Assembly (NCBI GenBank): GCA_030068145.1
Contig: JAPJBO010000231.1
Location: forward strand, 206,253 to 270,252
Source: Diplonema papillatum
Lineage: Eukaryota; Euglenozoa; Diplonemea; Diplonemida; Diplonemidae
DNA length: 64,000 nt
Reading direction: 5' to 3'
This document shows, one piece after another, positions 33,748 to 44,250 of the stretch; position 1 is the stretch's first letter; each line of letters opens with the position of its first letter. The notes beneath the pieces were generated by a model that had not been told where the DNA came from, made no database searches, and saw only the letters and a list, made by a program, of their open reading frames with translations. The position numbers and the translations under genes were made by a program.

Positions 33748-34640
33748 TCCGACTCCAAGAAATCAAAGTTTAGCCAATGCTCTCAGGGCAGCCCTTCGCT
33801 TTCGACGAAACTGTGGTGGTGACATGGTCGAGCTCTGTTCGCCACACCACATTCTAGCTTTCAGGTGAAGGTAAAACCCCCCAGCATTTTCTTAAAGTTT
33901 CATTATTTGGCTTCTGCTCTCGAAGTCGTTCGAGATGGCTTGGCTCCCCTTTGGTTCGCTTGATCGCGTTCGGGCAATACAGCTCAGGTGCATGTTGCAG
34001 ACCAAGCCCGTGCCACCCAGGACTGTACATCACCTCGTGTGGACCCAACTGTTCGCCGTGGCAAGATGTCGAACTCAGCCGTGCCTTTCTTGGTTCACTT
34101 TGGTGTTATTTTGCTGTGAAGGGGGCCAACGCCCTGTCTCTGTGTGCCTGCCATGTCAACTCGAACAAGCACTTCGTATACCGGAAGTGAAGCGCAGGGA
34201 GGAAAGCCGAAACAAACTCAGCAAGGGTTGTTGGTGTGGGCCTGGCGAGACGCTTAGTCACCGTGAAGAGCCGAGTCGCATGTGGACTGAGCGAGCCTAC
34301 AAGAGCTCGATGGATTCAACGATTTCACATTTGTCATACAGTCTCCACCTGGTCTGGGCTCCTAATAAGTATCCCGAAACTCCCCGACACTTCCCCGAAA
34401 CTCCCCGATACTCAGCCCGGTTTTTGTGGGAAAAAGTGAGGCTGCCGATGGGTGGGCTAAACTGGGCAGACCCAGTCGTCTTCCCCCATCTGGTCCCTGA
34501 ACGACGAGCACCGCTCTTGCACCCGAGTTTAGCCTTCGATGATTGGAAGCCGCATCGGAAACAGTGGGTCACCCATCCCGGAATTCAGAAGAAAGGAGTG
34601 TCCACTTCGGAGTCCACGTTCACTTATGTGGAGAGTTGTA
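33748..34640. other. unassigned sequence with CCCCGAAACTCCCCGA repeats
   Basis: A + frame over 33935-34759 has no recognisable motif. CCCGAAACTCCCCGA-type units at about 34375-34413 recur in the same orientation at about 35705-35735, bracketing the element at 34641. Confidence 0.35.
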
Positions 34641-35640
34641 GAGTACGGAGGAACTGGAAATCTCCGGAAAGATGGTGCCCGCATTCCAACTCGTCTCGGG
34701 AAAGGTCAGTCGACGACCGTATGCAGGTGGGTGGAGGCCCTGGGACTGCGAAGGTGTGACCACCCCATAAGGGGGACTCTCTATCTTGCGTTATCTCTCT
34801 GTCCCAGTCGCCATAGCAACCTTATCCTCGGCCAAGCATCATCCTGCAACCATGCTTTCAGGATGGCCATCGTGCCTCTCATTTTGGTTATCAACCTTAC
34901 TCCTCGCTCGAATTGCCGTCTTCGACCGTAGCTGCCCCGGCCGTCCTGGTGTCGTCGCCTTCTGCGGCGTTCTCGATGGCGGTGTTGGCGCCGGCATCTG
35001 CCGACTGCGGCGTCGCTTCGGGCGTCGGGGGCAAAGGCCCGCGCTTCCGTCTCTTCGCCACATCGGCATATCGTGCTGCAGGCATCCGTGGTGTGAGTTC
35101 CTGCAGCATTCCTGTGCTTCTCGCAATACTTCACGGCGAGGCCGTCCCCTGCCGCCTGGTGTGCCTCGGCAGCAGCGCGCTACCGACGCTTGCCGACGTT
35201 TGCACTCTTCGCATTTCACTTTGTGATGTCTCGTGCACACTCTCTCGTCCTTGGTGGTGGCCTGGGCACGCCTACTTCCATGCACTGGGTCTCCGCCGCC
35301 CACTAAATTTACCGTCTTCTGCCCCTTGCCGGAGGAGCCGTCTTCGAAGGCGTCCCACCAGCACGTCCGATCCTTTCCTCCCCATACGTGGAAAATACAA
35401 GAAAACGTCCATCCCCCAGACCTCATCATTGAAGCGTGCTTGTTCGTCTCCAGCTGCGACTCGAGCACGAGCATCGTCTCTGACCTCTGGTGGAACGGTT
35501 CCTGCTCTCCTTGCCGCAGCGGATCCTGTCGCTACCTGTGTCAAACCGTGTCAGCCTGTACCTCCCAGTCTGTCCTTCCTTCTCAGCCTCTATCGTCGTC
35601 TTCGGGGCATAGCCAAACACGGGACCGCTCTGCGCAAGGG
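34641..35640 (-). mobile_element. retroelement fragment, copy B
   Basis: Inverted homologue of 14546-15690. The minus strand frame 34839-35474 carries VCTRHHKVKCEECKRR followed by two CC pairs, a Cys/His cluster that corresponds to the stop-broken version in copy A. Both ends lie near CCCCGAAACTCCCCGA strings. The stretch 35641-35920 holds the right-hand string and the promoter side of the next gene. Confidence 0.55.
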
Positions 35641-35920
35641 CCATGATTCCCTCCCCGCCTTCGCCACGGCCGGCTGCAGGGGAAGTGGTCGCCACAAAGG
35701 AAATACCCCGAAACTCCCCGATACTCCCCGATATTTTTGTCTGGAGCAGGTGGATACAGTTTGGATTGTCAACCTTGAAGTGGTGACCTTCGAAGACGAA
35801 CACTGGTGAAAAATGCCACACACATGTTCCCTTCCGCAGAGCACAGTAATTACCAGGAACTCACCAAAGGGGCCTGCCTTGCTTTCGGCATGGTAAGACA
35901 GATAAATATTTTAACCTGAG

Positions 35921-38008
35921 ATGAGTTGCCGTGTTTTCTTGTTGATGCTGCTCGTCGCAGTGTCACTACAAAAAGACCTACAAGATGGACAACAAAGTTC
36001 TACGGATGACGTGGCTGATCAGCTGTATGCCGGCAGACTCCAGGATGAACTCGACAGGTTCTTAGTTGTTGGAGTCAAATATTATGCCCCGTGGTGCTCG
36101 ACATGCAAGAAGTGGGGTATCGAATGGGAGAAAACACGGCATTTGCTGGACCAGCACGCACGACAGAACATTTTGCTCCTGAATGTAGATGCGACAGATC
36201 CTGCAAACAGGGCAGAGTCCATCCGAGCTGGTGTAGGTTCCTATCCCACTATAAAGGTGTTCACCAAGGGGGGTCCACCCAGCGGAGTCAAGTATGTAGG
36301 CAGAAGGGTGGCGAGCGAGATTACAGACTTTCTTGTAACTGCTGCAAGTCATTCCCTACACATGAATGTCAAGCCGACAGAAACCGAGTCGATGCTTGTG
36401 CGTGTGTTGGCCTACATCTCCGAATCTGATGGTAAGACAATAGTGGACGTGCTAAACACGACAGCTTCTTCAGCTACAGGGGTGATGGACTTTTTTTCCT
36501 TCACTGACCTGGCTTCATTTAGGTCTTCGTTGCGAGAAGCTACGGGGTCGCATCTGGAGCACACCCTGCAGGAGTCCACATCTTGTGTCGCAGTCGTCAG
36601 CTTTGTTGACGACATCAACCCAGTACATTTTGCTGATCGCGAAGCGTTGTCGAGTGTTTCTGCTTTTCGCAGTTTCTTGGACAGGAAGACCCTTGTGCCC
36701 GTGAAGGAAATCCGCACTTTCCGAGGCCGAGATGGAGTATACCTCGACAGATTCGCCGGTAAGATTGGAATGGGAAGCAGCGGCGACAAACTCTTATTGT
36801 TGAGTGACGAAGAAACATTCACCCCCCAGGCGCGAAAAGCACTGCAAGAAGCCGTCGAGGAAGAAAGCAGGAATAATGCGGACAAGCTCCACACAATATG
36901 GGTACCGCGCTCGTTTCCCGAAGTTTCAACCCTGTTCTCAGCTGCTAATGTCATAAGACCTTGTTTGGTGTTCGAAAATGATGAGGGCATGCGATTCGGA
37001 GAAACCATGTTGCCGTATTCCTCGACCAAAGAGCAAGAAGCAGTCCTCTTAAAGGCCGCTTTGCTACATTTCATTGCAGAAGCTCGATCCGGGTTGCTGG
37101 CACCACTTTTTAATTCTGAAGAACGAATTGCTGACCTTTCAGTAGCAATTGCTTCGGTAGACTCAACGAAGTGGGTGTTTTCAGTACCAAGGGTTCAGTT
37201 CGAAGACACCCTGCACCGAGATGCAGGTGAAAATATTGTATTGCTTGTGTACACTCCTTGGTGTCGATTCTCGCAGTACTTCATGCCTGTTTATTACAAC
37301 TTAGCTGCTAGTTATCGTGCACTGCATACTAAAGCTGGAAGGAGCCCCACTTCACAGACAATTCTCTTTACCAGGTTCGATGCCTCAAAGAATGATCTCC
37401 CAGTGGAATTACGACGAGTGGTTCCAGGGTATCCATGCCTCCTGTTATGGACCACCGCGCTGAAACAGAAGCAGAAGTGGCACGATCCCATTGTTTACGA
37501 AGGCAACCGTTCGAGTGCAGATATTTCCACCAATTTCTTGCAGAAGAAAATAACGAGCATGGACGAACACGGAACTGTTGAAGACTGGAGCATGTTTGTC
37601 GATGCGAGTCTTCTTTCTAACGAAATTCCGAAACCTCCAGCAACAACAGTTCTGAGTGTTCTGCACGATATTTGGATAGGGCTCACCGTTCCGGCCCACA
37701 TCCCCGTGCCTTTTGCTGGAGTTGTTTTGAAAACATCGGTCGGAATGCTCCTTGTTGTAGCTGCAGTTGGCATTCCTGGCACTGTCTTCGGACTTGTGAG
37801 TGCATATGATGCTGTCCATAGCTTCTTTTCTAGACGGACATATTATCCTCTCATCTTTGAGCTGTACCAAAAGCACAATCCCAAGCTTCTTGACGACCGA
37901 GGCAGATTTGAAACAATCTTGAAAACTTATCGAGGCAGAGAGCATCTCCTGTACAGGAAGGTTCTTTATAAATACGAAAGAAAAGGTGAGACCAAAAAGG
38001 AACGATAA
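35921..38008 (+). CDS. transmembrane thioredoxin-fold (PDI-like) protein, 695 aa
   Basis: Intronless. The N-terminus MSCRVFLLMLLVAVSLQ is a signal peptide. A thioredoxin domain follows (about residues 30-150) with the active site APWCSTC and the cis-Pro strand VGSYPTIKVF. A second thioredoxin-like domain (about 415-550) has TPWCRFS, where the second Cys is Ser, and a partner strand VPGYPCLLLW. One membrane segment lies near residues 600-630 (LKTSVGMLLVVAAVGIPG), then a basic tail of about 60 residues. This predicts a type I ER membrane protein with one oxidoreductase site and one CxxS site, the latter usually suited to trapping or isomerising mixed disulfides. The middle is probably redox-inactive thioredoxin fold. 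The closest general class is TMX/PDI-type proteins, but this one is longer than TMX members. The ATG at 35921 precedes the signal peptide directly. Confidence 0.85.
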   Translation: MSCRVFLLMLLVAVSLQKDLQDGQQSSTDDVADQLYAGRLQDELDRFLVVGVKYYAPWCSTCKKWGIEWEKTRHLLDQHARQNILLLNVDATDPANRAESIRAGVGSYPTIKVFTKGGPPSGVKYVGRRVASEITDFLVTAASHSLHMNVKPTETESMLVRVLAYISESDGKTIVDVLNTTASSATGVMDFFSFTDLASFRSSLREATGSHLEHTLQESTSCVAVVSFVDDINPVHFADREALSSVSAFRSFLDRKTLVPVKEIRTFRGRDGVYLDRFAGKIGMGSSGDKLLLLSDEETFTPQARKALQEAVEEESRNNADKLHTIWVPRSFPEVSTLFSAANVIRPCLVFENDEGMRFGETMLPYSSTKEQEAVLLKAALLHFIAEARSGLLAPLFNSEERIADLSVAIASVDSTKWVFSVPRVQFEDTLHRDAGENIVLLVYTPWCRFSQYFMPVYYNLAASYRALHTKAGRSPTSQTILFTRFDASKNDLPVELRRVVPGYPCLLLWTTALKQKQKWHDPIVYEGNRSSADISTNFLQKKITSMDEHGTVEDWSMFVDASLLSNEIPKPPATTVLSVLHDIWIGLTVPAHIPVPFAGVVLKTSVGMLLVVAAVGIPGTVFGLVSAYDAVHSFFSRRTYYPLIFELYQKHNPKLLDDRGRFETILKTYRGREHLLYRKVLYKYERKGETKKER

Positions 38009-39264
38009 ATCTATCCTTGCAGAGTAGAGGACACTTGACACTGCCTCAGAACAGCAGTTAGACGGAAGCCGCAAGTGTCAAATTGTTTGTTCTTTGCCAT
38101 CATCATCCCGAAAGGTTATTGCTGATTCATAAACTTTACCGAAAAAAAATATAACTCTAAAAAAGGTTGTTCCTGAATGAATCCGGCATTTAGTGTGGAG
38201 GAACGAAACGGCACCTTCCACGCCACCCCGGCCACCTGAAAGCCACCCATTGTTTGGCACTCCCACAGACTCGTAGTCTTGTCCGCGTTTTTTTTCTTGC
38301 ATCCAGGGGTTTATACAGCTTTCAGAGCTTCACTTGTGCAGGCTCCCCCCGCATGCGAGGGTGAGAGTTTCATTCGAACGACCTGACATTCAAACGACCT
38401 GGGAACCGAATTTGCTTGTGCTTTTAGCTTTTTTCCTTTTCAGTCGGTCTCCTTGACTCGCTGTCGCTGGACTCGCTGCATTCCAAGGGTTCGCGGACAT
38501 ACCTGCGAACCGTTGACATCCCGAGAGCCTGCAACCCAAGATGTAGTGCAACGATGCGATGCCGTGCAACGATAGTAGTAACAAACCATAGGTTTGAACT
38601 GCGTATGCAGCAGTAGTGCAACTGTAGGACACTCTGAGATGTTCGCTTCGGCTTGAGCACTCAGGATGATGACGCAGGAGAGGGATAGGGGGTCCGGGGA
38701 GGTAGGGTCCCGCCCGAGAATCAAGGGAGACAAGCTTTGAGATTTCGTCGCGAGGGTGGACCCCTCGCCCGCTAAAATGCCCCCTCTCAGGCCCTCACCC
38801 CCTCGCCATTTTTTTTCGCGTCAAAGTTGCCCTCGGCTCCCTTTGAAAAAAGGTTGAGCTCTGGGCCGGTGCGGGAGCTTTCCGGCGCGGAGAAGATTGG
38901 AGATGGAGGTGTTGCGCTCAGGAGCAAGGGTATCAGGTGGGCGCGTTGTTGCCAGGTGACTCTCGTGCACTGCTCTCTCTCCTCTCTCTCCTCTCTCTCC
39001 TCTCTCCTCTCTAGACTTGATATATAAACCTCTTTGCCAATCGCGTGTTCCCTCTAGACTCGCAAAGGTGGTCCCATGTACTGCCTCCCGCAAGGCATTT
39101 TCAGGCGACCTTCGGGCCTCCCCCACGGCAACATAAACGGAGTTTATCTTGCCGAATAGATGCTTATTTTTTGGGTGTTATGGGCACCACTGCTACCAAC
39201 TCCATTCTTACTTTCGTTGTGTGTGTCAATTCATCACGATCAAACTTGACCATTTCTTCAAGCG
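38009..39264. other. intergenic with CT-rich tract
   Basis: It holds an A-run near 38143, a (CTCTCTC)n tract at about 38971-39013 followed by a TATATAA box-like string at 39021, and the 5' UTR of the cyclophilin gene. No gene recognised. Confidence 0.4.
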
Positions 39265-40155
39265 ATGGCGGGGGAAGCAGAAGGGGTGAAAAGGAAACTT
39301 GATGATGAAGAAGATGCCGCAAAGCTCAAGAAGATAAAGCCTTCAGAATCGTCAAATCCGATTGTGTTCTTCGATATTACTATCGGGGATACAGCAGTCG
39401 GAAGGATCAAAATGGAACTTTTTGCTGATGTGGTTCCGAAAACAGCAGAGAACTTCCGGCAGATGTGTACCGGTGAGCTGAAAGATAAGACCAGCGGAAA
39501 ACCTCTTGGATACAAGGGATGCAGCTTCCATCGAGTCATCAAAGACTTCATGATTCAGTCTGGCGATTTCTTAAACGTATGGTCATTTGGCTTTCATTCG
39601 AGCACATACATTCAACAGGAGAACCCGGGTTTGCACATATCACCACATAGCGCGGTATTTTTGGCAGGCTGGTAGCAGAACCCTCAAACACAACAGCACG
39701 ACGGTACAGGCAGTACATCGATCTATGGAGACAAGTTCCCAGATGAGAATTTCAAGCTGAAACACAAAGGTCCCGGCATCTTGTCCATGGCAAACTCAGG
39801 CCCCGACACTAATGGCTCACAGTTCTTCTTAACTTGCTCAAAAACCGACTGGCTTGATGACAAGCATGTTGTGTTCGGAAAGGTTGTAGATGGGTATGAA
39901 TCCGTTTCCTGTCATTGTTGTGTGATGTGCATGACGAAAACACTGCTCGAGAAAAGCAAATTCTCCCATGATATTCCTAATCAGTGTGCAACCAACCAGC
40001 TGGTGAAAGCGGTCTAACACTACTTTTACAGTCTCATACTTTGCAACACCCAAAACAGGATGATAACAGTTCGAAAAATTGAGAGTGTAGCAGTCGATGT
40101 GAAGACAAAGCAGCCAAAGTTGCCATGCCACATTGCAGAATGCGGAGAGATGTAA
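39265..40155 (+). CDS. PPIH: peptidyl-prolyl cis-trans isomerase H-type cyclophilin, 3 exons, 201 aa
   Basis: Exons 39265-39576, 39697-39893 and 40059-40155; introns of 120 and 165 bp are GT-AG and the phases close (606 nt). The joins restore [16 protein letters not shown] and [16 protein letters not shown]. The domain has the catalytic [21 protein letters not shown] and [10 protein letters not shown] blocks. The sequence ends [13 protein letters not shown], the signature end of the cyclophilin that sits on the U4/U6 snRNP (PPIH/USA-CYP), so a role in spliceosome assembly is inferred. A 28-residue N-terminal extension with [17 protein letters not shown] looks like a nuclear localisation signal and is not in the animal protein. 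The ATG is the first in the exon-1 frame. Confidence 0.93.
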
Positions 40156-41552
40156 TTCGAAAGGCATCGCAAACTGGCATTGTTGGAAGTTGCCCACGAG
40201 ATGGAAGATGGAGAAGAAAGTATCAATCAAGCAACCCTCCTGCAAAGTGAAGGAAGGGGTTACATTGAAACGAGAAGCTTTGAAAGACCGAGCAGACGCG
40301 ACAGACTCGCAGCAAAGCAACTCTTGGAAGAAGACAGCAGTTCAACATCTTGTACTAAAGAAGATGTGCCCTTGTTTTCAAGGTTGTTGTTGGAGCCAAC
40401 TGGTTGTTTTTCATCCTTAGTGCTAGCCTTGCCTCAAGAAGATCAACTAGTTTAGCAAAACTGGCTTGTTCACTCCAATGTGTCTCATTGGTTCACTGCC
40501 AAAAATAGGATGGGTTAAGTCGGCCCACACTGTTCACATGAAAACCTGTTGTCTTTTTTCTTTAGTACGCTGAAACATGATACCAGACTTCGTGGTCGGT
40601 GCAAAACCCATCCATTACACTGTAGCAAGGTATGGTGGGTGTTGGAAGTCGAAAGGTTGACTGACAACTTTGCACTTTGTGAACCTTCTGAAGCGACTGG
40701 CCTTACAATACCTGTGAATGAAGGGACTGGTCATTAGAGGCCTCCAATGGGGAGAACTTCCATTCTCAGAAGTCTGGTGGAAGGGACTGGTCAAAAGAGG
40801 CCTTGCTTCCACTTAACTTCTTGAAGGGAATGACTTTGAGAGGCATTGCAGTTAGAGAAGGGATTAGCCTTTGGAGGCCTCGAAATGGGGAGACTTCCAT
40901 TAAGGACCCGCAACTGTCACCTTTATGAGGAGCGACGGGACAGGTGAGCACACCAAACCCCAGCACTTGGCCTTGTCCTCTCTTCTCTAAGCTTGCTTTC
41001 CCAGATTCTCCTTCTTTGAAAGAGATGAACAATTAATCAACCCACACACAACACAAAAAGCAAGCCATGGAAGAAAAGGGAAATAAATCATAAATATGGA
41101 ATGATGAGGTCGACGATAGTGACCGTAAAGGTGGTCTTGGGGTTCTCGTGCAACAACAATCGAGGTGTGCATTTTTTATCTTACCTACCCTCCCCCGTGT
41201 AATTGAGACAGCAGAACACACTTCCAATAGAGACACTGGGGCTAGGGTGGGGTGTCTCAATTACGCGTTTAGGTAGTTACAGTAATGATCATGTACCAAT
41301 GGGAGCAACACTGGATCGACACACTGCACGAAAATTCGGCAGGGGGCGCAAAGAAACGCGCCCTTTCATGGTAGGTGTCAGGTAGATACACCTCTGACAC
41401 TCGGTAAAGCCCGATTATGTTTGTGGTGTGTAAAAGCCAGACTTCGATTTACTCATGGGCCAGACAGTCGACAATGGCAACATAGTTGATCCTCGGTAAA
41501 AAAGGGGCGGCAATCATCAATCGAGATGGGTCATTAAATTCAAGGCGTAAAG
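40156..41552. other. intergenic with minor repeats
   Basis: The motif GAAGGGACTGGTCANNAGAGG recurs at about 40722 and 40782, with weaker copies to 40880. An inverted pair GTAATTGAGACA/TGTCTCAATTAC lies at about 41200 and 41252, perhaps the ends of a 70-bp element. No gene recognised. Confidence 0.4.
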
Positions 41553-42057
41553 TGCTTATATGGCCAGCAATGTTTCAGAAAATTGCTTCTATGGCCAGCA
41601 ATGTTTCAAAGTTGCTTATATGGCCAGCAATGTTTCAAAAGTTGCTTATATGGCCAGCAATGTTTCAGAATTGCTTATATGGCCAGCTATGTTTCAGGAA
41701 ATTGCTTATATGGCCAGCAATGTTTCGAAAGTTGCTTATATGGCCAGCAATGTTTCAGAAAGCTGCTTATATGGCCAGCAATGTTTCGATAGTTGCTTAT
41801 CCGGCCAGGGGTGCTTCTTGGGTATAATTTCTGGGCAAATTTCTTGTGTCACTATTTTGGCCGAATTTTTGGGTTCATTTTTGGGTCAAATTTTCCAAAA
41901 GGACAACATGGCTTATATGGCCAGCCTACTTATCATAAACTGCTTATATGGCCACTAAAGTTTCATAAATTGCTTATATGGCCAGCAATGTTTCAAAATA
42001 CTGCTTATATGGCCAGCGACGTTTCAGAATACTGCTTACATGGCCAGCAATGTTTCA
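41553..42057 (+). repeat. tandem repeat, about 30-bp unit TTGCTTATATGGCCAGCAATGTTTC
   Basis: About eight units lie at 41553-41800 and about five more at 41908-42057, broken by about 110 unrelated bases. The array ends exactly where the transposase reading frame begins. Confidence 0.9.
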
Positions 42058-43513
42058 CTGGCTCCCGGTTCAGGGTGACGGTGTGCCTTGCGCCAGTTCT
42101 TGTCTCTCGCACCTCGAACATCGAGGCTGAGGAGGTCGTTACTGCCCACTTCTCCCACTCGTGGGCGACCCGGGCCAGTTTCACCCCTACTTTGGGTGCA
42201 ACATCCGTGTCGTGCTGAGCACCCAACTCCGCCCTTCTTTTAGTGAACTTCTGCATTGTTAGGGCACGCAACTCCTCGAACACGGAGATCACGTCTCGAG
42301 CCCGCCTCGCTTTTTTCAGCGTGCTGTTGTGGGACTCCGACCTGTTCGTCGTGTACTCACTATACCGGCAAACGCCGGTGTACGCGTCCGAAAGGACCTC
42401 TTTCAAGTCATGGAGGTACTCGTCTAGGCGCGGGTTCTCGGTACAAATAGCGGTACGAACTGCCGTGTACTCCCGGCGCGTGCTTGCTTTCGCCAGCTGA
42501 AGCACGAAAAAGGCATGCTTCTTTCCGAATTCTTTCTTCACGTTTTTCTTAACGTGCTCTGCACAAGCTAGATGTTTGACGTTAGGCAAGACTGCTGGCA
42601 TGGCAGCAGCCAGCCCCTTGTCACGGTCGGAAATGACCGTGAACTCTGTAAACATGGCCTCTTTGAGGCCCTCGAGAAAAAGGTCCAGTTTTCCTCGTTT
42701 TCGGTAGTGCCAACCCCGTAGGCCACAGGGATGGTTCTGCCGTTGGCATCGCAACCCACGGCACAGAACAGAGTTCCAGGCCCCGTGAGGTGCGTTGCGT
42801 CAACCGACAGAATTGGACGTATCCATTGGGTTGCCTTGCGGGAGGCGCCGAGACACATGAACGCGAAGGCGAACACCTCCGCCCCCCGGTCGGTGGTGTG
42901 TTGCACGCTACAGCAAGCTTCCGGGTCGTTGTCCTTAACAATTTGGAAATAGGACCGTAACTTGCTGTGTGCGTCCGCCCCACCTCGCGAGTACTGGTCT
43001 CGGGCGTCCTCCAGCGCATTGTACGCGATCTTATTTGTAATTTTAAGACTGTAATCAGTCTGTGCGCGCTTTCTGACGCTTTCTGCGTTCAGCTCGGGTT
43101 CTTCCCACAGCCATGTAGAAATGGCTCTTCCGAGCCACTCTGCCACACCTTCCCTTTACACGTGTTGGCTCCGATTGGAGGGAGCACGTGTGGTCCACGG
43201 CTGTGGTTACGCCCCATGCCCCCTCCGCTTTGGCCGATTGGCGCGCATTGCAAGTAAACTTGCACGGCGCGCCCGCCGCGCTCTTGTTCGAGCAGGAAAA
43301 GTGGACTTTTCCATTCCACTTCCGTCGTGTAAGCGACAGGCGGCCGGCCTTCACAGCGGACTGACACACTGTGTCGGAAAAGACTTCTGACGACACGAAA
43401 CGGTTGCCTTGAACAGGCATGCGGGGCTGGATGGATGGCGCCGGTTTATTGTTGCCGTCTTCACCAGATGCTTCATCAGAGTGGGTTGTGTCTCCGTCTT
43501 CTTCGGTCCGCAA
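42058..43513 (-). pseudogene. Mutator-like (MULE) transposase, frameshifted and truncated
   Basis: Three minus strand frames make one protein. First (43513 to about 43150): a MuDR-type N-terminal module ending VDHTCSLQSE. Second (to about 42670): VAEWLG...KITNKIAYNALEDARDQ, then the DDE start LSVDATHL and GCDANGRTIPVAYG. Third: TVISDRDKGLAAAM (second Asp), HLACAEHVKKN and NRSESHN. One indel lies near 43150 and one in a T-run near 42675. The last residues LNREPVKHCWPCKQ look like the start of the SWIM zinc finger, cut off by the tandem repeat at 42057. The N-terminus has no ATG and abuts the repeat starting at 43515. The protein cannot be made as one piece, so this is a dead copy. Confidence 0.8.
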
Positions 43514-43514
43514 A

Positions 43515-44250
43515 CCCGCACTCGGTGGCCCTAGCGGGCCCCCTCGTGAATCCCGAACCTTTGAAAGAAGGCGGCCGTCTTGTCCAGGAAAGGGGGCCTC
43601 TCATCTATGGGAGGCCCGACTCGAGCAAGAAGAAGTTGAAACCATTCAAATTGAAACGACAAAAAAGGTAATAAAAGCAACCGGAAGAACATGACACCAA
43701 AATAAAAGATGGCGGGGTGACGAGGTTCAATGCCAGTTGTTTTGGCGCCCACCGGAAACAATGAAGTATGCCATTTTTTTTGCGATTAAGTGAACAAGTG
43801 CAGAGAGCGGTGCGCGTGCTCAATTTGATGATGGTTTTGACCGATGCATCTGAAGAAACCCTCACAGGAATTCGAAGTACAGACGAACGACGTTCTTTCG
43901 AAGATCGGAACTTCTTCCCCATTTCGACATCAGGGGCACTCATCGCATTGTTGAGAGCTCCTTTGGCAAGGTGGCGCTGTGAACTGCAGGAAACTCTTCA
44001 AAGGGATCAAGAGTCACACAAAGGATATTCCTCATCATCCTCCGCTTCGAAGTCCAGACGATGGCTCATTGCTTGTTTTTGACATGAGGGACAAAAATCT
44101 GACCTGCACCTCCTCGTGGTGTTCCTCGGAAACGCGCTGCAAGCGCGGCCGACGCAGGCAGTCTTTGTTGTTTATCCAACTGTCTTTGCCTGATGATTGA
44201 TCAGGATTCTTTGACAGGTTTGGACAGTTTCCTGTTCAGCCAAACGATAC
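43515..44250 (+). repeat. dispersed repeat R1, copy 1
   Basis: It starts CCCGCACTCGGTGGCCCT, as the copy at 54837 does (CCCGCACTCGGTTGCCCT). It continues with AAACCCTCACAGGAATTCGA and ends near ATGAGGGACAAAAATCTGAC, CTGCACCTCCTCGTGGTG and GCGGCCGACGCAGGCAGTCT, shared with 55274 and, more diverged, with 49815. Confidence 0.7.

Noticed and set aside
33935-34759. 274-codon frame after QPRTase
   Set aside because: No recognisable domain; overlaps repeated element sequence at its end and crosses the CCCCGAAACT repeats.
40180-40455. 91-codon frame downstream of the cyclophilin
   Set aside because: No motif; most likely 3' UTR or chance.
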